Positions 34,858 through 43,825 of a stretch of DNA of 64,000 nt are shown piece by piece (within the stretch, counting starts at the first letter, position 1; the number at the start of each line of letters is the position of its first letter). The notes under the pieces are model-generated. The model worked only from the letters and a program-made list of their open reading frames with translations, was not told where the DNA came from and searched no databases. The stretch lies in the NCBI RefSeq assembly GCF_002218045.2, contig NZ_AP018685.1, positions 186,001 to 250,000 of the forward strand, read 5' to 3'. This DNA comes from Vibrio rumoiensis (GTDB lineage Bacteria; Pseudomonadota; Gammaproteobacteria; Enterobacterales; Vibrionaceae). The translations under genes and the position numbers were made by a program.

Positions 34858-35757
34858 GTGGATAAGAATTATTCGAAGTTGGTGAATTCAGCCGCTTGGG
34901 CAGCCATGGTGATCGCGACTATTTTATTATTAGTGAAATTAGTCGCTTGGTGGCAAACCAACTCAGTCAGTTTATTGGCGTCATTAGTTGATTCCTTCTT
35001 GGATATGGCCGCGTCATTAACCAATTTATTGGTGGTGCGTTATGCCACTCAACCAGCGGATGACGAACATCAATTTGGTCATGGTAAGGCTGAATCGTTG
35101 GCCGCTCTGGCGCAAGCGATGTTTATTTCAGGTTCAGCATGTTTCTTATTGTTGAATGGGGTGGATCGTTTTTTCCGTCCGCAAGCATTAGTGTCACCAG
35201 AGATTGGCGTGTGGGTCAGTGGCTTCGCCATTTTAATGACCTCAGGTTTAGTGCTCTTTCAAAAACATGTGGTGCGCAAAACGGGCAGCCAAGCGATCGC
35301 CGCCGATTCATTACATTATCAAACTGATTTATTTATGAATATCGCGATCATGATTGCATTAGTGTTGAGCTGGTATGGCTTAAAGCAAGCCGATGCAGTG
35401 TTTGCGGTGGGGATTGGTTTGTACATTCTGTATAGCGCGTATCAAATGGCGCAAGAAGCGGTGCAATCATTATTAGACCGCCAATTACCAGAAGAAGAAG
35501 TGCAGGCGATTCATTCAGCCTGTTTGTCGATTGAAGGTGTATTGGGCGTTCATGATTTGCGTACTCGTATGTCAGGGCCGGTGCGCTTCATTCAAGTACA
35601 CATTGAGCTGGATGATCATCTTCCATTAGTCGAAGCGCATCGTATTTCTGACGAAGTAGAAGCGAAACTGGATGATTTATTTCCGCATTCGGATGTTTTA
35701 ATTCATCAGGACCCTATTTCCGTAGTTCCAGCCGCAAAATATCAGCCGTTAAGCTAA
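34858..35757 (+). CDS. fieF: Cation diffusion facilitator (ferrous iron/zinc efflux)
   Basis: A 299-residue CDF transporter like YiiP/FieF. Transmembrane metal-site residues lie in DSFLDMAAS and DSLHYQTDLFMN, with six helices. The cytoplasmic domain carries QFGHGKAE near the first loop and HIELDDHLP, then HPHSDVLIHQDP-like metal ligands at the C-terminus. It would export Zn(II) or Fe(II) in exchange for protons. GTG 34858 follows AGAGGA. The gene sits 22 bp after uvrD. Confidence 0.92.
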   Translation: MDKNYSKLVNSAAWAAMVIATILLLVKLVAWWQTNSVSLLASLVDSFLDMAASLTNLLVVRYATQPADDEHQFGHGKAESLAALAQAMFISGSACFLLLNGVDRFFRPQALVSPEIGVWVSGFAILMTSGLVLFQKHVVRKTGSQAIAADSLHYQTDLFMNIAIMIALVLSWYGLKQADAVFAVGIGLYILYSAYQMAQEAVQSLLDRQLPEEEVQAIHSACLSIEGVLGVHDLRTRMSGPVRFIQVHIELDDHLPLVEAHRISDEVEAKLDDLFPHSDVLIHQDPISVVPAAKYQPLS

Positions 35758-36103
35758 TTTGAATTCAGGTTCAGTTAGCCGAAAAGCAGGATATAGCGTA
35801 AAATTATGTGACTTGCCGCATTCTACCAAAGACAATCGGCTGACAATTGTCTATCTTATGGACAAGTAAAATGCGGTTGATAGTGATATGAATCAACATA
35901 ACTAAACGTCAAACTTGTATATTACGTTTATTATTTATTGAGTTTTTTGTCGTGAACGCGGATTGTTTGCCGTTGAAGCAATGTTCGTTTAATGAAGATT
36001 TGGATTGAGTTACAACCTAAGTATTAGGCTAGAAAAAGACATAGCCAGTTTTTGTAATTCAATAGAAGCATTTCGTTTTTTAATATTTTTTTAGAGGGTG
36101 ATC
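35758..36103. other. Upstream region of pfkA with a nested palindrome
   Basis: This 346-bp region carries the pfkA promoter and the palindrome at 35816-35876. The cpx genes that I recall near fieF/pfkA in some gammaproteobacteria are absent here. Confidence 0.5.
35816..35876. repeat. Nested inverted repeat between fieF and pfkA
   Basis: Outer arms CCGCATTCTAC (35816-35826) and 35866-35876 pair at 10 of 11 positions. Inner arms 35830-35837 and 35845-35852 pair at 7 of 8. No T run follows. Confidence 0.65.
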
Positions 36104-37066
36104 ATGGTTAAGAAGATCGGTGTTTTAACAAGTGGTGGCGATGCACCAGGCATGAACGCAGCAATTCGTGGTGTAGTACGTACTGCGCTAAGCAAAGGCA
36201 TTGAAGTTTGTGGTATTTATGATGGTTACCTTGGCCTTTATGAAGGTCGCATCGAAAAATTAGAACGCTCAAGTGTTTCGGATGTAATTAACCGTGGTGG
36301 TACTTTCTTAGGTTCTGCGCGTTTCCCTGAATTTAAAGAAGTGGCCGTTCGCGAAAAAGCGATTGAAAACCTAAAAGCACATGGCATCGAAGCGCTAGTG
36401 GTTATTGGTGGTGACGGCTCTTACATGGGCGCGAAAAAATTGACTGAAATGGGTTACCCATGCATCGGTCTTCCAGGCACAATCGATAACGATATCGCCG
36501 GTACGGATTACACCATTGGTTATATGACGGCATTAAACACGGTTATTGATGCGATTGACCGCTTACGTGATACATCATCATCTCACCAACGCATTTCTAT
36601 CGTTGAAATCATGGGCCGTCACTGTGGTGATTTGACTTTAATGTCTGCGATTGCCGGTGGTTGTGAGTACATCATTACGCCTGAAAATGACTTAGATAAA
36701 GACGCGCTGATTCAAAATATCCAAGACGGTATCGAGAAAGGCAAAAAGCACGCGATTATTGCGATGACAGAATTGCAAATGGATGCGGATGAACTGGCTA
36801 AAGACATCGAAAAAGCAACGGGTCGTGAGACTCGTGCAACCGTTCTTGGTCACATTCAACGTGGTGGTTGCCCGACGGCATTCGACCGTATCCTTGCTTC
36901 TCGCATGGGTAACTATGCGGTTCACCTACTACTTGAAGGCCATGGCGGTCGTTGTGTTGGTATCCAAAAAGAAGAGTTGGTTCACCACGATATTATCGAT
37001 GCGATTGAAAATATGAAGCGTCCGGTGAAAAAAGATCTTTATAAAGTGGCTGAAGAGTTATTCTAA
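36104..37066 (+). CDS. pfkA: ATP-dependent 6-phosphofructokinase
   Basis: A 320-residue enzyme, the same length as E. coli PfkA. ATP-binding motifs are TSGGDAPGMN and VIGGDGSYMGA. The catalytic base lies in PGTIDNDI, and fructose-6-phosphate contacts include MGRHCGDL and GHIQRGG. It phosphorylates fructose 6-phosphate to the 1,6-bisphosphate, committing carbon to glycolysis. ATG 36104 (MVKKIGV) follows GAGGGTGATC; GTG 36098 would add two residues. It converges on tpiA. Confidence 0.97.
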   Translation: MVKKIGVLTSGGDAPGMNAAIRGVVRTALSKGIEVCGIYDGYLGLYEGRIEKLERSSVSDVINRGGTFLGSARFPEFKEVAVREKAIENLKAHGIEALVVIGGDGSYMGAKKLTEMGYPCIGLPGTIDNDIAGTDYTIGYMTALNTVIDAIDRLRDTSSSHQRISIVEIMGRHCGDLTLMSAIAGGCEYIITPENDLDKDALIQNIQDGIEKGKKHAIIAMTELQMDADELAKDIEKATGRETRATVLGHIQRGGCPTAFDRILASRMGNYAVHLLLEGHGGRCVGIQKEELVHHDIIDAIENMKRPVKKDLYKVAEELF

Positions 37067-37093
37067 TTCTTAAGTCATTATTTGATTGATGAA

Positions 37094-37122
37094 AACCGTT
37101 GGCGAAAGTCAGCGGTTTTTTT
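37094..37122 (+). terminator. Intrinsic terminator of pfkA
   Basis: The stem AACCGTTG/CAGCGGTT (one G-U pair) is followed by seven T. Confidence 0.85.
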
Positions 37123-37124
37123 AT

Positions 37125-37206
37125 GCGCTCGAGAAACGAGAAACAAAAAAAGACTGACACATGGCCAGTCTTAATGTTTATTCTTTCGAGCTTTCGAGCT
37201 ACGAAT
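37125..37206. repeat. Junction repeat region between pfkA and tpiA
   Basis: Short motifs GCTCGAGAAACGAGAAAC (37127-37144) and CGAGCTTTCGAGCTACGA flank the tpiA terminator. They resemble the motifs at the other convergent junctions near 25980 and 53420. Confidence 0.45.
37145..37172 (-). terminator. Intrinsic terminator of tpiA
   Basis: On the - strand the stem AAGACTG/CAGTCTT is followed by a run of T. Confidence 0.85.
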
Positions 37207-37209
37207 AAA

Positions 37210-37980
37210 TTACGCTTTTGCTTCAGCTGCTGCTTTAGCGATAGCGGCAAAGCTTTTTGCATCAAGTGCAGCACCGCCAACTAGAGCACCATCGATGTCT
37301 GGTTGTGCGAAGTAAGCTGCTGCGTTTTCTGGTTTAACAGAGCCGCCGTATTGAATAACTACGTTTTTCGCGACTTCTTCTGATTTCTCAGCAATGTGAG
37401 CACGGATTTGAGCGTGGATGCGTTGTGCATCTTCAGCGGTTGCTGCTTTACCAGTACCGATCGCCCAGATTGGTTCGTAAGCGATGATTGCGCCGTTAAG
37501 AGCTTCAACACCTAGAAGGTTGATAACTGCGTCGATTTGACGTGCACATACTGCAACGGTTTCGCCCGCTTCGTTTTGTGCTTCAGATTCACCGATGCAA
37601 AGAACTGGCGTTAGGCCATTTTCTTTTAGGAAAGCGAATTTCTTAGCAACAAACTCGTCTGATTCGTTGTGGTATTCACGACGCTCAGAGTGACCGATGA
37701 TGATGTGAGAAGCACCGAATTCTTTCAACATCGCTGGAGAGATATCACCAGTGAATGCACCGCTGTTGTTTAGATCAGTGTTTTGAGCACCTAGAATGAT
37801 CGCGCTACCCGCGTCAGTTAATGTACGCTCAGCAAGATCAATGAATAGTGCTGGTGGCGCTACTGCAACGTCGACGCCTGTTACGCCTTCAAGTTCAGCA
37901 TTTAGACCAGTTAGCAAATCAACAACCATTTCTTTGCTGCCGTTTAGTTTCCAGTTACCCATAACTACAGGATGACGCAT
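37210..37980 (-). CDS. tpiA: Triosephosphate isomerase
   Basis: This 256-residue TIM barrel has all the catalytic pieces: N11/K13 in GNWKLNG, the catalytic histidine in IIGHSERR, the glutamate base in AYEPIWAIGTGKA, and phosphate loops YGGSVKPEN and GALVGGA. It interconverts dihydroxyacetone phosphate and glyceraldehyde 3-phosphate. GGAGAATATCCT precedes the ATG. It is a single-gene unit with its own terminator and converges with pfkA. Confidence 0.97.
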   Translation of the reverse strand: MRHPVVMGNWKLNGSKEMVVDLLTGLNAELEGVTGVDVAVAPPALFIDLAERTLTDAGSAIILGAQNTDLNNSGAFTGDISPAMLKEFGASHIIIGHSERREYHNESDEFVAKKFAFLKENGLTPVLCIGESEAQNEAGETVAVCARQIDAVINLLGVEALNGAIIAYEPIWAIGTGKAATAEDAQRIHAQIRAHIAEKSEEVAKNVVIQYGGSVKPENAAAYFAQPDIDGALVGGAALDAKSFAAIAKAAAEAKA

Positions 37981-38199
37981 AGGATATTCTCCAATTCGAT
38001 TAAATTAAAATTAAGGCCGAATGACCTTAAATGAGCTACCAAAGAATATAACAGAATAATGTGATGAGATCATGATTCTCATCATGTCAAAACGATCAAT
38101 AATGTTAGTTTAATTTATCGACACTTGCCATTAAGCTCAAGCATTGATGAAGCGGTGTCTTTGACGTCTATTTTTAACGTTTTTAACTAAGGATTTTAC

Positions 38200-38556
38200 A
38201 TGCCAAATGTTGTTATGGAGTATTCCAACTCAATTGAAGAGAGAGTGAATGTACAGGCGTTGCTAGAAAATTTACATCAAGTAACGATTCAAAGCGGTTT
38301 ATTTGAGATTAGGGATGTAAAATCGAGAACCTTAAGAACTCACCATTGGCTTGTCGGAGATTTGGACGATAGTGTCGGGTTTATTCATGTCACCGTTGAA
38401 TTACTTGATGGCCGCAGTGATGAGCAGAAGAAAGCTTTATCTGCAGCGTTGATGCAAGCATTACAAAATAAGGCTGCTTTTGTCGCCAGTTTAACCGTCA
38501 ATATTCGCGATATGGAGCGAGGCTGCTTTCAAAAAGTGACCAATTTTACAAATTAA
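38200..38556 (+). CDS. 5-carboxymethyl-2-hydroxymuconate isomerase-like protein
   Basis: A 118-residue member of the CHMI branch of the tautomerase superfamily. It starts MPN, so Pro1 after methionine removal can act as the catalytic base. The pattern VVMEYSNSI, then RTLRTHHWLVGD and HVTVELLDGRS, is typical. No other homoprotocatechuate-degradation genes are nearby, so the physiological substrate is probably something else. It is followed 16 bp later by a DUF805 gene in the same direction. Confidence 0.82.
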   Translation: MPNVVMEYSNSIEERVNVQALLENLHQVTIQSGLFEIRDVKSRTLRTHHWLVGDLDDSVGFIHVTVELLDGRSDEQKKALSAALMQALQNKAAFVASLTVNIRDMERGCFQKVTNFTN

Positions 38557-38572
38557 AAAGGTAACAAGTGTT

Positions 38573-38998
38573 ATGACAATCAAACATTGGCTTCTTTCTT
38601 TCCAAGGTCGTATTGGGCGCCAGCGTTTTTGGATGTGGAATTTATTTTATTACCTGGTCATGCTCGCGATTATCGGTGCCGCATCACAAAACTTATTTGG
38701 TAGTTTTACTGGCATCGCTATTTTTATTATTAGCGCCGCTCTATTGATGCCAGACCTAGCTGTAACCGCCAAGCGTTGGCATGACCGTGATAAATCGAAT
38801 TGGTGGCTTTTAATGCATGTTCCTTTGATTGCAGGTCGTTTGATGGCGCCGATTGGTGGTGCAGAAACGGTTGAACCATCGATGATGCAAACTGCGGTAT
38901 CTGTTGTTGCGATTATTTGCGGCTTATGGATGTTGGTTGAATGTGGCCTGTTAAAAGGCACCAAAGGCAGCAATCGCTACGGTGCTGAACCGAGTTGA
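38573..38998 (+). CDS. DUF805 membrane protein
   Basis: A 141-residue protein with the DUF805 opening FQGRIGRQRFWMWNLFYYLV, the family motif AKRWHDRDKSNWW, and four hydrophobic helices. It ends KGTKGSNRYGAEP, also typical. It is an inner-membrane protein of unknown function, cotranscribed with the isomerase-like gene. A terminator follows. Confidence 0.85.
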   Translation: MTIKHWLLSFQGRIGRQRFWMWNLFYYLVMLAIIGAASQNLFGSFTGIAIFIISAALLMPDLAVTAKRWHDRDKSNWWLLMHVPLIAGRLMAPIGGAETVEPSMMQTAVSVVAIICGLWMLVECGLLKGTKGSNRYGAEPS

Positions 38999-39020
38999 TT
39001 TTTTAGTGAGTTTATAAAGG

Positions 39021-39046
39021 AAAGGCACCTCGACAGGTGCCTTTTT
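39021..39046 (+). terminator. Intrinsic terminator after the DUF805 gene
   Basis: The stem AAAGGCACCT/AGGTGCCTTT has a four-base loop and a T run. It may also slow transcription from the converging MATE gene. Confidence 0.9.
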
Positions 39047-39062
39047 TATATTGAACATCCAG

Positions 39063-40403
39063 TTATTCATCTTTGAAGTGAGTGGCTTGGCTTTTCGTGA
39101 TTTGCATAAACTTCTTACGAAAGATCAACCAGGCATTCAACCCAGCCAGTAAGTTACCTAACAACGCACCAATGAACAGCCCTTCAATACCACCTAATTG
39201 TGAACCTAACCATAGGCAAGGTAGGAAGAAGACAAATAATCGCAACGCGGAAATCAATAACGCCGAATAAGATCGGCCAATAGCATTGGATAGTGAGACC
39301 ATCAACATACACACCCCTAATGAACCAAGGCTTAGTGGTACGATGGTGAGATGCCAATGCAAAATATGGCTCACGTCTTGATCGCTCGTCATTAAGCTTG
39401 ATAAACCATGAGCGGCGAAGAAGGTGATGAAGGCAATGAACAGTTGAAAAGCTAAGATAAAACGAATCGCAATAGAGGTCAGCTTTTTAATATCATCATA
39501 TTGTTTTGCACCTAATAGTCGACCGACCATTGGTGGCATAGACATAGTGAGTGCTAACACTCCAACAATCGCAAAGAATTCATAACGTGAGCCGATTGCC
39601 CATGCCGCAACCGCGGTAGTGCCAAAGCTGGCTAATAGCTTAGTTGCAAGCATTGATGACACAGGCGGCAGTAATTGACTAACCATCGCTGGACCCATAA
39701 TGTTAGTCAGTGAACCAATGCTGCGACGAATATTTAAGTCACTCCAATCAAAGTCTATCCAACCCTTCGCCCACACTTTGGGCATGACCACCATCAAACC
39801 GATTGAAAAAGATAATAGCGTCGCAATAGCCGCGCCATTAATGCCGAGTTTAAACGTGAAAATGAATAACGGATCTAACGCTATGTTCAATAAGCTCGTC
39901 ACCATCATCATTGAGCCGGGCAAGATAGTGTTGCCATTCGCGCGACACAAACTATAAAAGAAATACAACAAAGCGCCACACCAGGCACTGGCAAGCCAGT
40001 AAATCCAATAGCTCTCCACGATCGGCTGAATGGTCTCCGGCGCACTTAATAGACTGAGGATTGGGTTACGTAGGCCATAAATAATCAGCGCAAATAAGGC
40101 GATACCGACACTACCAATCGTCACGACTAGCCCGCCTAATTGTTTGGCGTAGTGCACATTATTTTGCCCTAATACTTTTGATATCACTGCGGTTGTTGCG
40201 ATACCTAAGCCAACTTGTAAGCCAATAATGATCATTTGAATGGGTTGGGTAAAGCCTTGAGCGGCCAATGGTAATACGCCGAGTTGACCAATAAAGGCAC
40301 TGTCGACTAATTGAAAACTCATCAAAGAGAGGACGCCAAAAAGCATTGGCCAAGTTTGCTGAAATAATTGTCGAGCTAACGAAGGTGTGGGTGATGAATT
40401 CAC
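39063..40403 (-). CDS. MATE-family multidrug/sodium antiporter
   Basis: A 446-residue protein with twelve predicted helices in two pseudo-repeats. The N-terminal repeat has LSLMSFQLVDSAFIGQLG and LAAQGFTQPIQM, and a matching second half begins near GPAMVSQLLPP. It would export cationic drugs or metabolites with sodium or proton influx. The start is GTG 40403 with a weak ribosome binding site, so it is less certain. It lies 62 bp after a SufR-like regulator gene in the same direction and may be controlled by it. Confidence 0.85.
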   Translation of the reverse strand: MNSSPTPSLARQLFQQTWPMLFGVLSLMSFQLVDSAFIGQLGVLPLAAQGFTQPIQMIIIGLQVGLGIATTAVISKVLGQNNVHYAKQLGGLVVTIGSVGIALFALIIYGLRNPILSLLSAPETIQPIVESYWIYWLASAWCGALLYFFYSLCRANGNTILPGSMMMVTSLLNIALDPLFIFTFKLGINGAAIATLLSFSIGLMVVMPKVWAKGWIDFDWSDLNIRRSIGSLTNIMGPAMVSQLLPPVSSMLATKLLASFGTTAVAAWAIGSRYEFFAIVGVLALTMSMPPMVGRLLGAKQYDDIKKLTSIAIRFILAFQLFIAFITFFAAHGLSSLMTSDQDVSHILHWHLTIVPLSLGSLGVCMLMVSLSNAIGRSYSALLISALRLFVFFLPCLWLGSQLGGIEGLFIGALLGNLLAGLNAWLIFRKKFMQITKSQATHFKDE

Positions 40404-40465
40404 AGGTAATAGATATCCATGGTTAAGATTGAGATAGTGGATGATGTGTCGAAAGATGGATTAAT

Positions 40466-41086
40466 TCATTGAGTGAGAGTAATCCGATAGCGGCAACGAT
40501 GTGAGCCCTTGATGATATGCTCTTGGCGAACGATCTGGCATTCTTCTTTGAGTAAAGCTTGAAAGATATTGATTTCAGATTGGCATAAGGTTGGGCATTG
40601 TTTCGCTGCGTGGCAAATAGGGCAGTGATTTTCAGTGAGCAGATATCCATCTTCTGTGATTTCAAGTTCCGCCATATAACCTTCTTGTTCTCGTAATAAA
40701 ACGAGAGTGTGTAGCTTCTCTTCAATACTTGAACATAGCGATAATCGTTGTTGATAACGTTGAAAAATTTTAGCTTCTCGTTCGGCGATGATTTTATTAA
40801 TACCTGATTGACCAAAAGCGTGATCGATAGCATCAATAATATCAATGCTAAGATCTTGGTGACGATCAATAAATTGGTTATGCCCTTTTTGAGTTAAAAA
40901 CCAATGACGGGCAGGTCGGCCAACTTTTACTTTGATATCGGAGTAGTTGAGTAATCCATCATCTTCTAACGCTTGCAGGTGCTGCCGCGCTCCCATACTA
41001 GTGATCGACAAGTCATCCGCTAATTGGCGTGCAGTGATTTGGCCTTCACGCTTTATTTTGTGGAGAATTTTATCGCTCGTTTTCAT
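40466..41086 (-). CDS. SufR/ArsR-like winged-helix regulator with cysteine-rich C-terminus
   Basis: A 206-residue protein. The winged helix at about 5-75 includes GQITARQLADDLSITSMGARQHL and GRPARHWFLTQKG. The C-terminus has cysteines in HCPICHAAKQCPTLCQSE, then ECQIV and HRCRYRI, a spacing like the Fe-S cluster ligands of SufR-type sensors. It may sense iron-sulfur or redox state and control the downstream MATE exporter. No suf genes lie nearby, so it is not called sufR. Confidence 0.75.
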   Translation of the reverse strand: MKTSDKILHKIKREGQITARQLADDLSITSMGARQHLQALEDDGLLNYSDIKVKVGRPARHWFLTQKGHNQFIDRHQDLSIDIIDAIDHAFGQSGINKIIAEREAKIFQRYQQRLSLCSSIEEKLHTLVLLREQEGYMAELEITEDGYLLTENHCPICHAAKQCPTLCQSEINIFQALLKEECQIVRQEHIIKGSHRCRYRITLTQ

Positions 41087-41180
41087 CTATGGCCTTTGGC
41101 TTCGGAACCGTTCTGCATTCTTGAAGTAGTTTGGATATATGATGGCTCAAAAAATAAATAAAGCAAATGCTTAACATATC

Positions 41181-41448
41181 TAGGGTCTGTTGATCTTTGG
41201 TGCTTAAATTTTGTTCGCGATAAAAGCGTTTTAGGCAAGGCAAGTCGACTGTAGCCTAGTTATTCTAAGTAAATGAGACTTAACGAAGCATAAAGTGCTT
41301 TTAGCCGAACCCTTCGGGCAGCGTTTGTTGGTCATTTCTACTGCGTTATCGGCTCCTCGTGTAGGCTAGCTACACCACGGAGCCTCTGCCTTGTACAAAT
41401 ACCCAACAACTCGCTGCAAAAATAATCACGAAAGGTCAACAGACCCTA
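41181..41448. mobile_element. MITE-like element with terminal inverted repeats
   Basis: The 18-bp termini TAGGGTCTGTTGATCTTT (41181-41198) and its complement at 41431-41448 match at 17 of 18 positions. TA at both tips fits a TA target duplication. The 268-bp interior has no transposase and includes a hairpin-rich middle. I recall similar short elements between genes in Vibrio and relatives; that is memory, not a search. Confidence 0.75.
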
Positions 41449-41470
41449 GAAATTCATTTGTTGAGGCAAT

Positions 41471-41494
41471 AAAAAACGCAGCCCGAAAGCTGCG
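41471..41494 (-). terminator. Intrinsic terminator of glpX
   Basis: On the - strand the stem CGCAGC/GCTGCG with a six-base loop is followed by six T. Confidence 0.9.
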
Positions 41495-41517
41495 CTTATG
41501 TATTGAGTAAACACGTT

Positions 41518-42525
41518 TTATAAGATGTGTTGTTTTACTTCATCATCTTTACGCTCAAGGTAGTGAATCGACTTGATGCGACGAATAGTACGGCTCTTAC
41601 CGCGAATCACTAACGTTTCTGTGGTGGCAATGTTACCGGTGCGAGTGATGCCTTCAAGTAGGTCACCTTTGGTAATGCCGGTTGCAGCAAAGACCACATT
41701 ATCGCTGCGCGCCATGTCATCCATCTTTAAGATAACGTTGGCTTGTACACCCATCTCGGCACAGCGTTGCAGTTCTAATTCACCGTGAGCACGGTTCTCT
41801 GGCGTATCGCCTTTTACTTCATGACGAGGAATTAAACGGCCTTGCATGTCACCATCTAATGCACGAATGACGGCAGCTGATACCACACCTTCAGGTGCGC
41901 CACCGATGCAGTACATCATATCGACTTCGCTATCTGGCATGCAGGTTAAAATCGATGCCGCGACATCGCCATCTGGCACAGCAAAAACGCGGGCACCCAT
42001 TTGTTGGATTTTCGCAATAACGTCATCATGGCGAGGTTTCGCCAGAGTGATCACGGTTAATTCGCTCAGCGGTTTATTTAAGGCTTTAGCAACATTGTGA
42101 ATGTTTTCTTCTACTGACTTGGCAAGGTCAATACAGCCTTTCGCACCTGGACCAACCACGAGTTTTTCCATGTACATATCAGGTGCTTTTAAGAAGCTAC
42201 CTTTTTCACCCGCAGCCAGTACGGCTAAAGCATTAGATTGACCCATCGCAGTCATGCGAGTGCCTTCAATTGGGTCAACCGCGATATCGACTGCATCACC
42301 GCCTAGGCCAACTTGTTCGCCAATATAAAGCATCGGCGCTTCATCAATTTCACCTTCACCGATAACAATTTCACCACTGATTTCAGTGTCGTTCAGTAGG
42401 GTACGCATCACGGCTACTGCGGCTCCATCGGCAGCGTTCTTATCGCCTCGGCCTAACCATTTATATCCGGCAAGCGCAGCACCTTCAGTCACTCGAGAAA
42501 ATGCCAATGCTAAATCGCGTTTCAT
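41518..42525 (-). CDS. glpX: Class II fructose-1,6-bisphosphatase
   Basis: A 335-residue enzyme, one residue shorter than E. coli GlpX. The metal and phosphate motifs are visible: GRGDKNAADGAAV, GEGEIDEAPMLYIGE and DPIEGTRMTAMG. It hydrolyses fructose 1,6-bisphosphate for gluconeogenesis, opposite to pfkA nearby. ATG 42525 (MKRDLALAFSRV) follows GGAG at good spacing; an in-frame start at 42540 would add five residues. The glpFK genes are not adjacent here. Confidence 0.95.
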   Translation of the reverse strand: MKRDLALAFSRVTEGAALAGYKWLGRGDKNAADGAAVAVMRTLLNDTEISGEIVIGEGEIDEAPMLYIGEQVGLGGDAVDIAVDPIEGTRMTAMGQSNALAVLAAGEKGSFLKAPDMYMEKLVVGPGAKGCIDLAKSVEENIHNVAKALNKPLSELTVITLAKPRHDDVIAKIQQMGARVFAVPDGDVAASILTCMPDSEVDMMYCIGGAPEGVVSAAVIRALDGDMQGRLIPRHEVKGDTPENRAHGELELQRCAEMGVQANVILKMDDMARSDNVVFAATGITKGDLLEGITRTGNIATTETLVIRGKSRTIRRIKSIHYLERKDDEVKQHIL

Positions 42526-42833
42526 ACTGACTCCAAACAAAACAAAGGGAAGAAAATTATGCGGCGCATTTTAACACAGCTAGAACGGTAACGTTTGCTT
42601 TTTTGGTGGGGCGGTTTGTGAAAAAGCAATGTGAGTCGTTTAAAGTGTGTTGGTTTAGCCTGCAATGTCATAATTGGGTTAGGTTTGATGGTTTTTTGCC
42701 CAACTGAACATAAATAGTTTAATAAGACAGTGGCGATTACAAGTAAGCTGAGTAGAATGAGGGTAACAAACGTGGTAAGGCGCAGTTTAGGGTCGCTTTA
42801 TTGCTCATCATGATCATTTAACAGGTAGCAGAG
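42526..42833. other. Divergent promoter region of glpX and zapB
   Basis: This 308-bp gap must contain both promoters. No clear operator, repeat or small gene was seen. Confidence 0.5.
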
Positions 42834-43076
42834 ATGTCTTTCGAAGTATTAGAACAGCTAGAAGCAAAAATTCAAACCGCGGTTGATACCATCGCATTAT
42901 TACAAATGGAAGTTGAAGAGCTTAAAGAAAAGAATGAGCAACTGACTTCTGAAGCAAGTCAACTGCGTGAAGGTCGTGTTGAGCTTGAAGAGCAAACTCA
43001 AGCAATGCGTCAAGAGCAGCAAGCTTGGCAAGAACGTATCCGTAACCTACTTGGTAAAATGGATGACGTTGAATAA
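42834..43076 (+). CDS. zapB: Cell division protein ZapB
   Basis: An 80-residue, almost entirely coiled-coil protein (MSFEVLEQLEAKIQTAVDTI, then heptads rich in E, Q and L). ZapB sits at the division site and links ZapA/FtsZ to the nucleoid-associated MatP. Length and N-terminus match the family. The gene is monocistronic, with a terminator at 43118-43145. Confidence 0.95.
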   Translation: MSFEVLEQLEAKIQTAVDTIALLQMEVEELKEKNEQLTSEASQLREGRVELEEQTQAMRQEQQAWQERIRNLLGKMDDVE

Positions 43077-43117
43077 TTCATACTATTATCGTTCTCGATA
43101 GCAGTATAGAAACAAAA

Positions 43118-43145
43118 AACAGAGCCTATTGAGCTCTGTTTTTTT
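43118..43145. terminator. Bidirectional terminator between zapB and rraA
   Basis: The stem AACAGAGC/GCTCTGTT has T runs on both strands and serves the converging zapB and rraA genes. Confidence 0.9.
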
Positions 43146-43166
43146 ATGGTTTTTTTAGAGAAAAGA

Positions 43167-43697
43167 TTAATCGTTTAGAGGTTCAATGTCGTCCAGCTCT
43201 TCATCCAGTTCGAGATCAACATCAAGAGGTTCCTGAGAAATGATCACACCGGTATTATCGGCATAAAGATGATCTTCTGGTAAGAAGGTTACTCCACCAA
43301 AGTTGACCGGCACATCGACTTCACCAATGTTATTTTGGGTGGCACCAACCGGAATAGCGGCAATCGCCTGAATGCCAATTTCCATTTCTTCTAAATCGTC
43401 GATTTCACGAACACAACCGTAGACAACTAAGCCTTCCCAGTCATTTTCTTCAGCTAATGCTGCAATTTCAGCATCAATCAGTGCACGGCGCAGAGAGCCG
43501 CCCCCATCAATCAACAGCACGCGACCAGTACCATCTTCTTGTAAAATTGAGCGAATGATGCCGTTATCTTCAAAGCATTTCACTGTGGTCAACTGGCCAG
43601 CGAATGAGGTTAAGCCACCAAAATTACTGAACATAGGCTCAACAACATCAACTTGGTCTTGGTAAATGTCACACAGTGCAGAGGTATTATATTCCAT
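43167..43697 (-). CDS. rraA: Ribonuclease E activity regulator RraA
   Basis: A 176-residue protein starting MEYNTSALCDIYQDQVDVVEP, as in enteric RraA. LLIDGGGSLRRALIDAEIAALA and YGCVREIDDLEEM are hallmark segments. It binds RNase E and the degradosome and dampens RNA cleavage. The C-terminal tail is unusually acidic (DVDLELDEELDDIEP) and about 15 residues longer than the E. coli protein. It is followed, across 128 bp, by menA. Confidence 0.95.
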   Translation of the reverse strand: MEYNTSALCDIYQDQVDVVEPMFSNFGGLTSFAGQLTTVKCFEDNGIIRSILQEDGTGRVLLIDGGGSLRRALIDAEIAALAEENDWEGLVVYGCVREIDDLEEMEIGIQAIAAIPVGATQNNIGEVDVPVNFGGVTFLPEDHLYADNTGVIISQEPLDVDLELDEELDDIEPLND

Positions 43698-43825
43698 AGT
43701 GGTTTTTCTCTTTGCTTGCGGGGGATGATTAACGAGTATATAGGGTCATTATGGCTTTGCAATGACAAAGGACAATTTCCTGAAAAGACTTTGATCTTAT
43801 CAGGATAATCGTCCTGATTAGGGGG

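Larger units (their letters stand above)
41087..41517. other. Intergenic region filled mainly by a MITE-like element
   Basis: This 431-bp gap contains a 268-bp MITE-like repeat (41181-41448) and the glpX terminator (41471-41494). No coding frame of note was found. Confidence 0.6.
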
